A DNA stretch of 41,046 bases from Paracoccaceae bacterium (GCA_023383015.1 JAHDXW010000033.1:1-41046); one strand, 5' to 3'; shown: positions 1 through 8,147, counted from the stretch's first letter. The notes: generated by a model not told the origin, from the sequence alone. Numbers and translations are program-made.

Positions 1-435
1 CCGCTGTCGGTGCCGGGGGCGCCGGGCCTGGCGCGGGCGGTGGCCGCGGCGGCGCGGCCGCGGGCGGGCTGGCCGCCGCCCGCCGGGGCCGACCTGCGCA
101 CGCCCGGGGGGCTGGCGATCCGCGTCGCGCCCTGGTGCGGCGCGGCCGCAAGCGTGCTGGCCGGGCCGCCGCTGGCGCTCGTCATCGTCGAGGCAGGGCC
201 GCGCGGCGCGGCCGCCGATGCCGCCGCGCGCTACCGCCTGACCCCGCGCGAGGCCGAGATCGCCGCCGCTCTGGCCGCCGGGGCGACTCTGCGCGCCGCC
301 GCCGATGCCGGAGGGATCTCGCTGACCACGGCACGCACGCACCTCCAGCGCATCTTCGACAAGACCGGCGCGCGCAGCCAGAACGCGCTGATCGCGCTGC
401 TGTTGCCGCGCTCCTGGCCCGACCCGCCGCACTGA
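1..435 (+). CDS. LuxR-family transcriptional regulator, C-terminal part (5' end outside window)
   Basis: The reading frame is open from the first base, so this is the 3' part of a gene that starts upstream of the window. The last 65 or so residues are a clear LuxR/FixJ-type helix-turn-helix: LTPREAEIAAALAAG, then a recognition-helix region with TTARTHLQRIFDKTG and the terminal SQNALIALLL. This domain binds DNA. The preceding 75 residues are Ala/Gly/Pro-rich and contain no sensor domain that I can name, so the signal is unknown. The gene ends 170 bases before ctaD on the same strand. The GC-rich gap holds several short GGCGGC/GCCGCC inverted repeats that could end its transcript, but there is no T-run. 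Confidence 0.8.
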   Translation, partial: PLSVPGAPGLARAVAAAARPRAGWPPPAGADLRTPGGLAIRVAPWCGAAASVLAGPPLALVIVEAGPRGAAADAAARYRLTPREAEIAAALAAGATLRAAADAGGISLTTARTHLQRIFDKTGARSQNALIALLLPRSWPDPPH

Positions 436-605
436 CCGCGCCCGCGCCGCCGGCGGCATGACGGCGCCGCCTGCGGCATGTCGTGCATTGCAGGCTCCGG
501 CGCGACCGCCTAAGGAATATGCAGGGACACCCGCGACCCGAGGCGCTCTGCCCGGCGGGCGGGAAAAGCAAGGGGCGAAAGCGCCCAGGGGAACGGGAGC
601 GGAGC

Positions 606-2270
606 ATGGCAGACGCGGCCAGCCACGGGCATCACGACCAGCGGAGCTTCTTCGTCCGCTGGTTCATGTCGACGAACCACAAGGACATCGGCATCCTCTA
701 CATCTTCACGGCCGGCCTTGTCGGCTTCATCTCGGTGGCCTTCACCGTCTACATGCGGATGGAGCTGATGGAGCCCGGGGTGCAGTACATGTGCCTCGAG
801 GGCGCCCGGCTGGTGGCCGACGGCACCTGCGAGATGCCGAACGGACATCTGTGGAACGTGCTCGTCACCGCCCACGGCGTGCTGATGATGTTCTTCGTGG
901 TCATCCCGGCGCTCTTCGGCGGCTTCGGCAACTACTTCATGCCGCTGATGATCGGCGCCCCGGACATGGCCTTCCCGCGGCTGAACAACCTTTCCTACTG
1001 GCTGTTCGTGGCGGGCACCGCGCTGGCGGTGGTCTCGGTCGTCTCGCCGGGCGGCAACGGCCAGTCCGGCGCCGGGGTGGGCTGGGTGCTCTATCCGCCC
1101 CTGTCGACGCGCGAGGACGGCTGGGCGATGGACCTCGCGATCTTTGCCGTCCACGTCTCCGGCGCCTCCTCGATCCTCGGCGCGATCAACATGATCACCA
1201 CCTTCCTGAACATGCGCGCCCCCGGCATGACGCTGCACAAGGTGCCGCTGTTCGCCTGGTCGATCTTCATCACCGCCTGGATGATCCTGCTTGCCCTGCC
1301 GGTGCTGGCCGGCGCGATCACCATGCTCCTGACCGACCGCAACTTCGGCACCACCTTCTTCGACCCCGCCGGGGGCGGCGACCCGGTGCTGTTCCAGCAC
1401 ATCCTGTGGTTCTTCGGCCATCCCGAGGTCTACATCCTGATCGTGCCGGGCTTCGGCATCATCAGCCACATCATCGCCACCTTCAGCCGCAAGCCGGTCT
1501 TCGGCTACCTGCCGATGGTCTACGCGATGGTGGCGATCGGGGTGCTTGGCTTCGTCGTCTGGGCCCACCACATGTACACCGTCGGCATGTCGGTCACCCA
1601 GCAGGCCTACTTCATGCTGGCGACGATGACGATCGCGGTGCCGACGGGCATCAAGATATTCTCCTGGATCGCCACCATGTGGCGCGGGTCGCTGAGCTTC
1701 GAGACGCCGATGCTGTGGGCGCTGGGCTTCCTGTTCCTGTTCACCACCGGCGGGGTGACGGGCATCGTGCTCAGCCAGGCGCCGCTCGACCGTGCCTACC
1801 ACGACACCTACTATGTCGTGGCCCATTTCCACTACGTCATGAGCCTCGGTGCGGTATTCTGCATCTTCGCCGGCTTCTACTACTGGATCGGCAAGATGTC
1901 GGGCCGCCAGTACCCCGAATGGGCGGGCAAGCTCCACTTCTGGCTGATGTTCATCGGCTCGAACCTGACCTTCTTCCCCCAGCACTTCCTCGGCCGCCAG
2001 GGGATGCCGCGGCGCTACATCGACTACCCCGACGCCTTTGCCTACTGGAACTGGGTCAGTTCGATCGGCGCCTTCATCGCCTTTGCCTCGTTCCTGCTGT
2101 TCATCGGGATCGTCGCCTACACCGTCTTCTACGGGCGCCGCATCACCGCGAACAACTACTGGAACGAGCACGCCGACACGCTGGAATGGACGCTGCCCTC
2201 GCCGCCGCCGGAGCACACCTTCGAGACGCTGCCGCGGCGCGAGGAGTGGGACCGCGGCCACGCCCACTGA
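606..2270 (+). CDS. ctaD: Cytochrome c oxidase subunit I (aa3 type)
   Basis: This is the catalytic subunit of the aa3 haem-copper terminal oxidase (complex IV), with about 12 membrane helices. It reduces O2 to water and pumps protons. Haem a ligands His90 and His409, haem a3 ligand His407 and CuB ligands His272 (in HPEVY), His321 and His322 are all present. The D-channel Asp120 (GAPDMAFP), Glu274 and the K-channel Lys350 ([10 protein letters not shown]) place it in the type A1 oxidases, with Tyr276 as the cross-linked tyrosine. The frame is open upstream, but ATG606 is chosen because a GGGAGCGGAG ribosome site precedes it and [10 protein letters not shown] matches the usual start of the family. 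The 554 residues are normal length. No ctaC or ctaE is adjacent, as is common in Rhodobacterales. Confidence 0.97.
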   Translation: MADAASHGHHDQRSFFVRWFMSTNHKDIGILYIFTAGLVGFISVAFTVYMRMELMEPGVQYMCLEGARLVADGTCEMPNGHLWNVLVTAHGVLMMFFVVIPALFGGFGNYFMPLMIGAPDMAFPRLNNLSYWLFVAGTALAVVSVVSPGGNGQSGAGVGWVLYPPLSTREDGWAMDLAIFAVHVSGASSILGAINMITTFLNMRAPGMTLHKVPLFAWSIFITAWMILLALPVLAGAITMLLTDRNFGTTFFDPAGGGDPVLFQHILWFFGHPEVYILIVPGFGIISHIIATFSRKPVFGYLPMVYAMVAIGVLGFVVWAHHMYTVGMSVTQQAYFMLATMTIAVPTGIKIFSWIATMWRGSLSFETPMLWALGFLFLFTTGGVTGIVLSQAPLDRAYHDTYYVVAHFHYVMSLGAVFCIFAGFYYWIGKMSGRQYPEWAGKLHFWLMFIGSNLTFFPQHFLGRQGMPRRYIDYPDAFAYWNWVSSIGAFIAFASFLLFIGIVAYTVFYGRRITANNYWNEHADTLEWTLPSPPPEHTFETLPRREEWDRGHAH

Positions 2271-2295
2271 GACCGGCCTGCCGGCCGGCGCGCGG

Positions 2296-2328
2296 GGGCC
2301 CCGGGGGCATGCACCCCCCCCGGGGCCC
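2296..2328. terminator. GC hairpin between convergent genes
   Basis: A perfect 12-bp inverted repeat, GGGCCCCGGGGG at 2296-2307 and its complement at 2317-2328, has a 9-base loop. It lies between the ends of ctaD and the convergent repeat-protein gene, so it could end both transcripts. There is no T-run after it, so intrinsic termination is not certain. Confidence 0.55.
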
Positions 2329-2334
2329 GTCCGT

Positions 2335-3501
2335 TCAGCGCGCCGCCATGTGCCGGCAGACGCGCAGGAAGACGTTCTCGAACACCTGCGGGTATTCGAT
2401 GAAGCCGGCCTCGGTGAAATGGGCCGGGCAGCGGATCAGGTCGGGCTTGTCGCCGTCGCGGTCGAGGTCACCGTAGGGCTGCCCGGCGCAGTCGAGGCGG
2501 GCGCACTCGTTGCACTGGTTGGTTCCGCAGAGCATCGCGTTCGGCACGTCCTGCGCGGTGCCCTTGCCCGCCTCCACCCGGTAGCTGACGAGGTAGATGC
2601 TGCCGTCCTCGTCGTCGGGGGCGAGGATCACGACGTTCCGGGCGACGTAGTCGCGCCCGCCGAGGATGACCAGGACCCCGAGGTTGTCGTTGTCGCTGCC
2701 CCCGTCCCATTCGACCAGCTGCAGCTGGGCGGCGCCGATGATCGAGGCCCGGAGGTTGGGGCGGATCATCTGGCCTGCCTGCATCGCGTGGTAGGGGCCC
2801 TGCGCCGGCAGCAGGGTGCGGCCGTCGATCTTGACGATCAGGTCGTCCTGGCCGCTGAAGGCCCGGTCGAGATACTGGCCGACCGTCACCCCGAAGCGGG
2901 CGCCGTCGTAGAGGTCGCCGAGGCTGACCCCGCCGCTGCCCGCCGCCGCGACGGCGGCGCCGACGATGCCGAAGACCGCCTTGCCGGCCGCATCAAGCCC
3001 GCTCGCGGGCTTGATGTTGCGGATCTCGGTGATGGTCAGCAGGTCGGCGCGCCGCAACTCCTCGGTCCAGCAGAGGTAGTTGTCGTGCCAGGAATAGGGG
3101 TCGCGGCCCTCGTGGACCTGAACGCAGGCCCGCCCCGGGATCGGGCCCGAGGACGACCAGGACAGCGTCACGGGCGAGTCCTGCGGCAGGCAGAGGTAGT
3201 TGTCGCGCCAGGTGTGCTCCAGCGGCTCGGCGCCCTCGATGATCTGGGTGCAGCGCATCCCCGCGACCGGCCCCGAGGACGACCAGCGCAGCCCGATGTC
3301 GCGGCTGGTGCAGAGGAAGTTGTCGCGCCAGGTATGCGCGAGCGGCGAGGCGCCCTCGATCACCTGGGTGCAGTGCATCCCGGCGATCGGCCCCGCGGAC
3401 GACCAGGCCAGCCGGGTCGCCTGCGCCTCCGCCACGCCTGCGGCCGCCGCCAGGCAGGCCGCGGCCATCCCCGCGCGAGTGGTCGATCCGGGCTGTCGCA
3501 T
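2335..3501 (-). CDS. Secreted three-repeat Cys/Trp protein with acidic, possibly Ca-binding C-terminal part
   Basis: I cannot name the family. The 388-residue product starts with a signal peptide (residues 1-27, hydrophobic Ala-rich core, AEA-Q cleavage site). Three tandem copies of a 34-residue unit follow at 31-64, 71-104 and 113-144, each with WSSxGPIxG, a Cys, (I/V)xEG, and a closing W(R/H)DN(Y/F)LC. Each copy holds two cysteines, suggesting one disulfide per unit in the periplasm or outside the cell. Residues 195-310 look like a beta-sandwich; EWDGGSDNDNLG resembles the Asp-rich loop of C2 domains. Near the C terminus are four closely spaced Cys (325-338) and DLDRDGDKPD, similar to a calcium loop. 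ATG3501 follows a strong GGGGAGG site. An FNR-type box and a CATAAT element lie upstream. Function is unknown. Confidence 0.85.
   Translation of the reverse strand: MRQPGSTTRAGMAAACLAAAAGVAEAQATRLAWSSAGPIAGMHCTQVIEGASPLAHTWRDNFLCTSRDIGLRWSSSGPVAGMRCTQIIEGAEPLEHTWRDNYLCLPQDSPVTLSWSSSGPIPGRACVQVHEGRDPYSWHDNYLCWTEELRRADLLTITEIRNIKPASGLDAAGKAVFGIVGAAVAAAGSGGVSLGDLYDGARFGVTVGQYLDRAFSGQDDLIVKIDGRTLLPAQGPYHAMQAGQMIRPNLRASIIGAAQLQLVEWDGGSDNDNLGVLVILGGRDYVARNVVILAPDDEDGSIYLVSYRVEAGKGTAQDVPNAMLCGTNQCNECARLDCAGQPYGDLDRDGDKPDLIRCPAHFTEAGFIEYPQVFENVFLRVCRHMAAR
3070..3411 (-). repeat. Three tandem coding repeats in the secreted protein
   Basis: The repeat cores lie at 3310-3411, 3190-3291 and 3070-3165. 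Start-to-start spacing is 40 then 42 codons. Copies 1 and 2 are nearly identical in protein (EHTWRDNYLC against AHTWRDNFLC); copy 3 has lost two residues and diverged most. DNA similarity is also high, for example around the WRDN codons, which suggests duplication within the gene. Confidence 0.85.
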
Positions 3502-3576
3502 CGGCGGTCCTCCCCTGCAATTGCGCGCGGGCCCCGTGCCTGCGTCTGCGCGGCCCGCAAATGCCGTGATCTAAAC

Positions 3577-3623
3577 GTTGGAATTATGGAATGCATTCGG
3601 CCCGGCGCCTTGACCTGCATCAA
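3577..3623 (-). promoter_or_regulatory. Putative FNR/FnrL-type box with class II promoter towards the repeat protein
   Basis: The 14-mer TTGACCTGCATCAA at 3610-3623 fits the FNR-family pattern TTGA-N6-TCAA exactly and the fuller TTGAT-N4-ATCAA at 9 of 10 positions. On the minus strand CATAAT (3589-3584) matches the -10 consensus at 5 of 6 positions. The predicted start near 3576 puts the box centre about 40 bases upstream, the position used by FNR as a class II activator. The untranslated leader to ATG3501 would be about 75 bases. The box could also serve the DUF2244 gene on the plus strand, but I see no good -10 on that side. Confidence 0.55.
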
Positions 3624-3670
3624 TGGCACCCGCCTTCGTGCCGCTGGCGGGCCCCGCGCGCAGGCGCTAG

Positions 3671-4177
3671 ATGACGCCCATGCCCTACCGCTGGACCGAA
3701 GAGCCCGCCCCGGGCACGGCGCTGCCGTGGCGACTGCGGCTGTGGCCGCACCGGTCGCTGTCGCGGGCGGGCTTTGCCGCCTTCGTCGGCACGACCGCGG
3801 TGTTCCTCGCGCTGCCGCTTCTGGCGCTGATCGGCTCGCCGGTGGTCTGGGGGCTCCTGCCGTTTCTCGGGCTGGTGCTGTGGCTCCTGTGGTGGGCGCT
3901 CGAGCGCAGCTACGCCGACGCCGGGCTGAGCGAGGAACTGGTGCTGTGGAGCGACCGGATCGAGATCATCCGGCGCGACCCCCGCGGGCGCGAGCAGCGC
4001 TGGACGGCCAATCCCTATTTCGTGCGCGTGGTGCTGCGCCACGAGGGCGGACCGGTGGAGAACTACCTCACCCTTGCCGGCGGCGGGCGCGAGGTGGAAC
4101 TCGGCGCCTTCCTGACGCCGGACGAGCGCGTCGCGCTGCACGAAACGCTGCAGGCGGCGCTGGCGGCGGTGCGCTGA
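3671..4177 (+). CDS. DUF2244 family integral membrane protein
   Basis: The 168-residue product matches the DUF2244 family as I know it. It has a short cytoplasmic N terminus (YRWTEEPAPG), then a hairpin of two membrane segments (about 33-53 and 56-76) separated by a short turn. A soluble domain follows with the family features WSDRIEIIRRDPRGREQRW and NPYFVRV, ending in FLTPDERVALHETLQAALAAV. The biochemical function of the family is not established. Two ATG codons lie at 3671 and 3680; the first is used here because AGGCG stands about 8 bases before it. The gene is divergent from the repeat-protein gene and convergent with the M24 gene. Confidence 0.85.
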   Translation: MTPMPYRWTEEPAPGTALPWRLRLWPHRSLSRAGFAAFVGTTAVFLALPLLALIGSPVVWGLLPFLGLVLWLLWWALERSYADAGLSEELVLWSDRIEIIRRDPRGREQRWTANPYFVRVVLRHEGGPVENYLTLAGGGREVELGAFLTPDERVALHETLQAALAAVR

Positions 4178-4197
4178 GGGCGGCGGGGCGCGCCTCC

Positions 4198-5334
4198 CTA
4201 TCGCGCCGAGACGAACAGCCGACGCGGGAAGCCCGTCAGCCGCTCGAAGCCGCTGGCGGTGACCGCGATCGTCTCGGACATGCCGAAGCCCCGGGCGAGC
4301 ACGTAGGAATGGAAGGTCATCCCCTCGGCGAAGGACCAGGTCGCGCCGGGATGCGCCTCCAGCGGCTCGCCGCCCGAGGGCTGCAGCAGCAGGCCGACCG
4401 AGTAGAAGGTCTTGTTGGTGTACTGCTCGCGCAGCCCGGCCGACAGCACGCCCTCGCGCAGGATGCCGTCGGGCAGGGTGGCCGGCACGCCCGGGCGCAC
4501 CTCGGCCAGCGCTGCATCCTGCAGCGCGATCAGCGTCTCGACCGTTCGGTGGTCGGCGTCGCTGGCCTCGGCGACGCGGAAGGGGCGCATGAAGCGGGCG
4601 TGATAGTGGCGGACGTTCGGTGTCGTCTCGACCTGGACGATGTCGCCGCGCGCCAGCACCCGGTCGGAGTAGCCGCCGTGCAGGTGGAAGGCGCGCTCGC
4701 CCGAGGACAGCACGCCCGGACCCGGCAGGTCGCTGCCTCCCCGCACCATCGCCGCGCAGATCTCGGCGGCAAGCTCGCGCTCGCTGATGCCCGCGGCGAT
4801 TGTATCGCAGGCCGCCTGCATTCCGGCCTCGGCCGCGCGGGCGGCGCGGCGCTGCAGCGCGATCTCGGCCGGCGACTTGATCAGCCTGAGGTCCGTGGCC
4901 ATGCGGCCGGCATCGCGGAAATGGGCCCCGGGCAGCCCCTCGCGCAGCGCCTCGAAGCGCGCGACCGAAAGCGGCCAGGCCGCCATCTCGACGGCCAGCC
5001 GCGGTGCCGGGCCAAGCCGGCGGCGGATCGCCTCAACGCCGACCGCGACCGGCACGTCGCTGTCGGACCAGAGCACGCGGTCGGGAAAGACACAGGTGGA
5101 ATCGACATAGTATTCCGAGACGTCGCGGCAGACGATCGTCGGCGTTCCGTCGGCGGGCACGATCGCCATCTGGAAGCTCGTGTAGCCGCGGGTGAAGTAG
5201 CCGGTGGTCCAGGTCACCGTCTCGGGCATGAAGGCGAGGAGCGCGTCGTCGCCGGCCGCCCGCAGCGCCGCCTGCAGCCGCGCCAGCCGGCCCTCGTATT
5301 CGGCCCGCGGGAAGGTGTGGTTCGGCGTCACCAT
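4198..5334 (-). CDS. M24/creatinase-fold (pita-bread) hydrolase lacking the usual metal ligands
   Basis: The 378-residue protein has the two-domain layout of M24 proteins (prolidase, Xaa-Pro aminopeptidase, creatinase): an N-terminal creatinase-type domain to about residue 150 (FPRAEYEGRLARLQ), then a C-terminal pita-bread domain. The substrate-side His of HGGYSDR is kept. The five dinuclear metal ligands (D, D, H, E, E) appear lost: the first Asp is replaced by Glu in GDIVQVETTP, the second falls in HYHARFMRP, the HGIGL His is Tyr in YSVGLLL, and the EPG Glu is Ser. This points to a metal-independent, creatinase-like enzyme, or another non-peptidase use of the fold. The gene overlaps the upstream amidotransferase by 7 bases, so the two form an operon. 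The substrate is unknown. Confidence 0.8.
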   Translation of the reverse strand: MVTPNHTFPRAEYEGRLARLQAALRAAGDDALLAFMPETVTWTTGYFTRGYTSFQMAIVPADGTPTIVCRDVSEYYVDSTCVFPDRVLWSDSDVPVAVGVEAIRRRLGPAPRLAVEMAAWPLSVARFEALREGLPGAHFRDAGRMATDLRLIKSPAEIALQRRAARAAEAGMQAACDTIAAGISERELAAEICAAMVRGGSDLPGPGVLSSGERAFHLHGGYSDRVLARGDIVQVETTPNVRHYHARFMRPFRVAEASDADHRTVETLIALQDAALAEVRPGVPATLPDGILREGVLSAGLREQYTNKTFYSVGLLLQPSGGEPLEAHPGATWSFAEGMTFHSYVLARGFGMSETIAVTASGFERLTGFPRRLFVSAR

Positions 5335-6038
5335 GACCGGCCCTCCGCCACCACCCCGACGAAGCGGTCAAGCATCGTCTTGGCATCCGCGGCCTCGTCG
5401 GCGGCTGCCTTCAGGGCCTCGACGTCCGCGCCGTCAGCCGTCATCCGGGCGCGGTTCTCCTCGAACCACACCGGCGCCTGGACGCGGGTGATCTCCGGAT
5501 GGCCCTGGATGCCCCAGAAGGGACGGTCGCGGAACCGCCAGATCTGGTTGGGGCAGAGGTCGGAGGCGGCAAGGATGGTCATGTCGGGATGGTCGGCGCG
5601 GACCTCGTCGTTGTGCCAGACGAACATGTGCACGCTCGCCCCGAGCCCGCCGGCCAGCGCGTCCCCCGCCGCCGCGGGCGTGACCGCGAGATCCTTGTAG
5701 CCGATCTCGCAGAAGCCGCGGCGGAAGACCTGGTCGCGGCCACAGAGCGCGGAGGCGAGGATCTGACTGCCGAAGCAGATGCCGAGCATCGGGATGCCGC
5801 GTTCGGCGGCGTCGCGGATCAGCCCGTGCTCGCGGTGGATGAAGGGGACGTCCTCGTAGGCGCCGTGCGGGCTGCCGGAGAGGAAGATGCCGTCATAGCC
5901 GCCAAGGCTGTCGGGGAAGTCACCATCCCAGGCCCACCGTCGCTCGACCGCGAGGCCCGCCGCCTCGAAGCGCTCGTCAAGCCGGGCCACCGATTGCATC
6001 TTGGGTCCGTTGGCAAGATAGAGAAGCCGCGCCGCCAT
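5328..6038 (-). CDS. Class I glutamine amidotransferase-like protein
   Basis: The 236-residue product is a stand-alone class I glutamine amidotransferase domain. The nucleophile elbow GICFGSQ carries the Cys, and GIQGHPE carries the His and Glu, so the triad is complete. FLSGSPHGAYED is the usual oxyanion-side loop. Such lone proteins may act as gamma-glutamyl hydrolases or with a separate synthetase; none is adjacent. The frame is open to 6179, but ATG6038 gives MAARLLYLANG, which starts at the first beta strand as expected. The gene precedes and overlaps the M24 gene by 7 bases and is divergent from pxpA. Confidence 0.8.
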   Translation of the reverse strand: MAARLLYLANGPKMQSVARLDERFEAAGLAVERRWAWDGDFPDSLGGYDGIFLSGSPHGAYEDVPFIHREHGLIRDAAERGIPMLGICFGSQILASALCGRDQVFRRGFCEIGYKDLAVTPAAAGDALAGGLGASVHMFVWHNDEVRADHPDMTILAASDLCPNQIWRFRDRPFWGIQGHPEITRVQAPVWFEENRARMTADGADVEALKAAADEAADAKTMLDRFVGVVAEGRSW

Positions 6039-6205
6039 GCCGCCCCCCGAGGCAGGTGCAGCCGGCGACCGCCGCCGGCGCCCGTGAACACCGCCGGTAT
6101 ACCAGCGGCGTTCCGCCGCGCAACCCCCGGCCGCCCCGGCTTGCGGGCCCGGCCCCGCTGTGGAAGGCTCGACCTGCACGGCCAGGACAGGGGGACGCGG
6201 GCGGA

Positions 6206-6982
6206 ATGCGGATCGACCTCAACGCCGATCTCGGCGAAGGCTTCGGCCCCTGGACGATGGGCGACGACGCCGCGATGCTGGACATCGTCACCACCGCCAA
6301 CGTGGCCTGCGGCTTTCACGCCGGCGACCCGGCGATCATGCGCTCGGTGGCCGAGCGCGCCTTGGCCCGGGGGGTGGCCGTGGGGGCGCATCCGGGCTTC
6401 GCCGACCTTGCGGGCTTCGGCCGGCGGAGGCTGGCCGGGACGACGGTCCGCGAGGTCGAGAACCTCGTCGCCTACCAGGCCGGCGCCTTCGCCGCCGCCG
6501 CGGCGCTGGCCGGCCACCGGATGAGCCATGTCAAGACCCACGGGGCGCTCGGCAACATGGCGTCGGAGGACGACGGGCTGGCCGATGCGGTGGCCCGGGC
6601 GATCAGGGCGGTCGACCCGGGGCTGGGATTCATGGTCATGCCGGGCACGGCGATGGCGCGCGCGGCGGCGAGGGCGGGGCTGCGGCCGATCCACGAGATC
6701 TATGCCGACCGAGCCTATGCGCCCGACTTCACCCTGGCCGACCGCGCCCTGCCCGGGGCGGTGATCCACGATGCCGAGGCGGCGCTGGCGCGGGTGCTGG
6801 CGATGCTCGGCGAGGGGGCCATTCTCGCCGCGGGCGGAGCAAGATTGTCGACCCCCATCGATTCGGTCTGCGTGCACGGGGACAACCCGGCGGCAGTCAC
6901 GATGGCCCGGCGGCTGCGGGCGGGGCTGGTCGCGGCGGGCTGGACGGTGGCCCCGTCGCTGCCGGCCGCCGGCGCGGGCTGA
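6206..6982 (+). CDS. pxpA: 5-oxoprolinase subunit A (LamB/YcsF family)
   Basis: The 258-residue protein begins with the family signature MRIDLNADLGEGFGPW and contains VACGFHAGDP, GAHPGFADL, VKTHGALGNM and EIYADRAY, all typical of PxpA. PxpA normally works with PxpB and PxpC to open 5-oxoproline (pyroglutamate) to glutamate at the cost of ATP. No pxpB or pxpC is visible in this window, which is unusual because the three are often adjacent. ATG6206 is chosen since the protein then begins directly with the conserved strand. The gene is divergent from the amidotransferase-M24 pair, 167 bases apart. Confidence 0.9.
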   Translation: MRIDLNADLGEGFGPWTMGDDAAMLDIVTTANVACGFHAGDPAIMRSVAERALARGVAVGAHPGFADLAGFGRRRLAGTTVREVENLVAYQAGAFAAAAALAGHRMSHVKTHGALGNMASEDDGLADAVARAIRAVDPGLGFMVMPGTAMARAAARAGLRPIHEIYADRAYAPDFTLADRALPGAVIHDAEAALARVLAMLGEGAILAAGGARLSTPIDSVCVHGDNPAAVTMARRLRAGLVAAGWTVAPSLPAAGAG

Positions 6983-7132
6983 GCGACGGCCAGGGCGGCC
7001 GCGGCGTCCCATGCGTGGGACATGTCGAGTTCGTGTGAAATCAAAGTCTTGCAGGCGGCAGCCAGGACTCGGGAAAGGCTTTCGCGCGTCCCCGCCGCGG
7101 CGGCCGGGCGGTCGGCCCCGACGGCCTGCCGC

Positions 7133-7918
7133 TCAGCCCGGGCGGGTCGCGGCCAGCCGCGCCGGGCAGTGCTCGCCGCTGTCGAGAACCGCGATCATGC
7201 GGTTCCAGAGCCGGATCTGCGCGGCCACGAAGGCCTCGCCCACCCGCGCCGCCGCCTGCCGGCCCGCAGCGCCGGCCAGCCGCGCGCGCTCGGCCCGCGC
7301 CTCGGCCCGGTACCAGGCGTTGCGGCTTTCCACGACGATGTCGACGAACCCCGCGGCGGCCATCGCCGCCCGGTAGGCCGCCGGCGAGGCCATGCCGAAG
7401 TCGAGCCCCTCGGCGGCGATGTAGGCGGCCATCGCCGGCGAGGGCGGCCCGTCGTGGCCGATCAGCCAGTCGGCCGCGATGAACCGGCCGCCCGGCCTGA
7501 GCACCCGGAACACCTCAGCCATCAGCGCCGCCTTGTCGGGGATGTGGACGATCGAATCCTTGGAGAAGACGACGTCGAAGCAGCCTGGCGGGAAGGGCAG
7601 GGGCCCCGGCGCGACCCGCGCAAGGCCGATCCGCCCGGCCAGGCCGGCGGCGGCCACCACCGCGCGGGCGCGCGCCAGGACGCCATCCTCGACGTCGATC
7701 CCGCTGACCCATCCGGCGCCGTGGCGGGCCACCAGCGCAACGTCGATGCCGCCCGCGCCGCAACCGATGTCGAGCACCGCAAGGCCCGTCAGATCGGCCC
7801 CGCCGAGCACCCGGGCGACCTCGTCGGGGCCCCCGGGCGACAGGAAGCCCTCGCCCCAGATGGACTCGAGAAACGCCACCAGCGCCTCCGAGTAGAGTTC
7901 GCCCCCGCTGCCCGCCAT
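7133..7918 (-). CDS. Class I SAM-dependent methyltransferase, phosphoethanolamine N-methyltransferase-like
   Basis: The 261-residue protein has a Rossmann methyltransferase core. Motif I is VLDIGCGAGGIDVAL (near residue 50), the acidic end of strand 2 is SGIDVED, and motif IV/V region reads VVFSKDSIVHIPDKAAL, followed by RVLRPGGRFIAADWL. The SKDSIVHIPDK stretch is characteristic of the phosphoethanolamine, sarcosine and glycine N-methyltransferase group, so a small amine is a likely substrate. I cannot fix it. ATG7918 is preferred over the long open upstream frame because MAGSGGELYSEALV begins like the family. It converges with pxpA and is divergent from the EamA gene. The 150-base gap to pxpA (6983-7132) shows only a short AT-richer patch around 7020-7055. 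Confidence 0.85.
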   Translation of the reverse strand: MAGSGGELYSEALVAFLESIWGEGFLSPGGPDEVARVLGGADLTGLAVLDIGCGAGGIDVALVARHGAGWVSGIDVEDGVLARARAVVAAAGLAGRIGLARVAPGPLPFPPGCFDVVFSKDSIVHIPDKAALMAEVFRVLRPGGRFIAADWLIGHDGPPSPAMAAYIAAEGLDFGMASPAAYRAAMAAAGFVDIVVESRNAWYRAEARAERARLAGAAGRQAAARVGEAFVAAQIRLWNRMIAVLDSGEHCPARLAATRPG

Positions 7919-8147
7919 GACCCGCCCCCCCGCGGCCCGTCGCCGATTCGGCGCCGGCGCCGGCGGCCCATCTCGCCCCGGCGCGGGGGCGCCGCCAAGG
8001 GGGGTGCGTGCGGCCCATGGGGCCCATGGACGTGGCCGGCAGCAGCGGCTAGAGGGTGGGCGGCCCGGCCCGAACGGCCCTGCTGCCCGTGCCGCCGCCG
8101 GGGCGGGAAGGCGGCGCCCGGCCGCGATCATGCAACAGGCGGGTGCG

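Noticed and set aside
483-605. An upstream start for ctaD at 483 adding 41 residues
   Set aside because: The added residues are Arg/Pro-rich and unlike any subunit I; ATG606 has a good ribosome site and the usual N terminus.
510-2267. A 585-codon open frame antisense to ctaD
   Set aside because: The plus-strand frame carries every ligand of subunit I; the antisense product has only charged low-complexity sequence.
3070-3411. Regularly spaced DNA repeats of about 120 bases, which could suggest a CRISPR-like or satellite array
   Set aside because: They lie in one reading frame with a ribosome site and signal peptide, and the similarity follows codons. They are protein repeats, not an array with spacers.
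2038-5700. A plus-strand open frame of about 1220 codons crossing several genes
   Set aside because: It runs through ctaD, the antisense of the repeat protein and the M24 gene. Its translation is low-complexity Arg/Ala/Gly sequence without motifs. It is a product of high GC.
7015-7060. AT-richer patch with the palindrome GACATGTC between pxpA and the methyltransferase gene
   Set aside because: The genes converge here, so no promoter is expected, and no hairpin with a T-run can be drawn.
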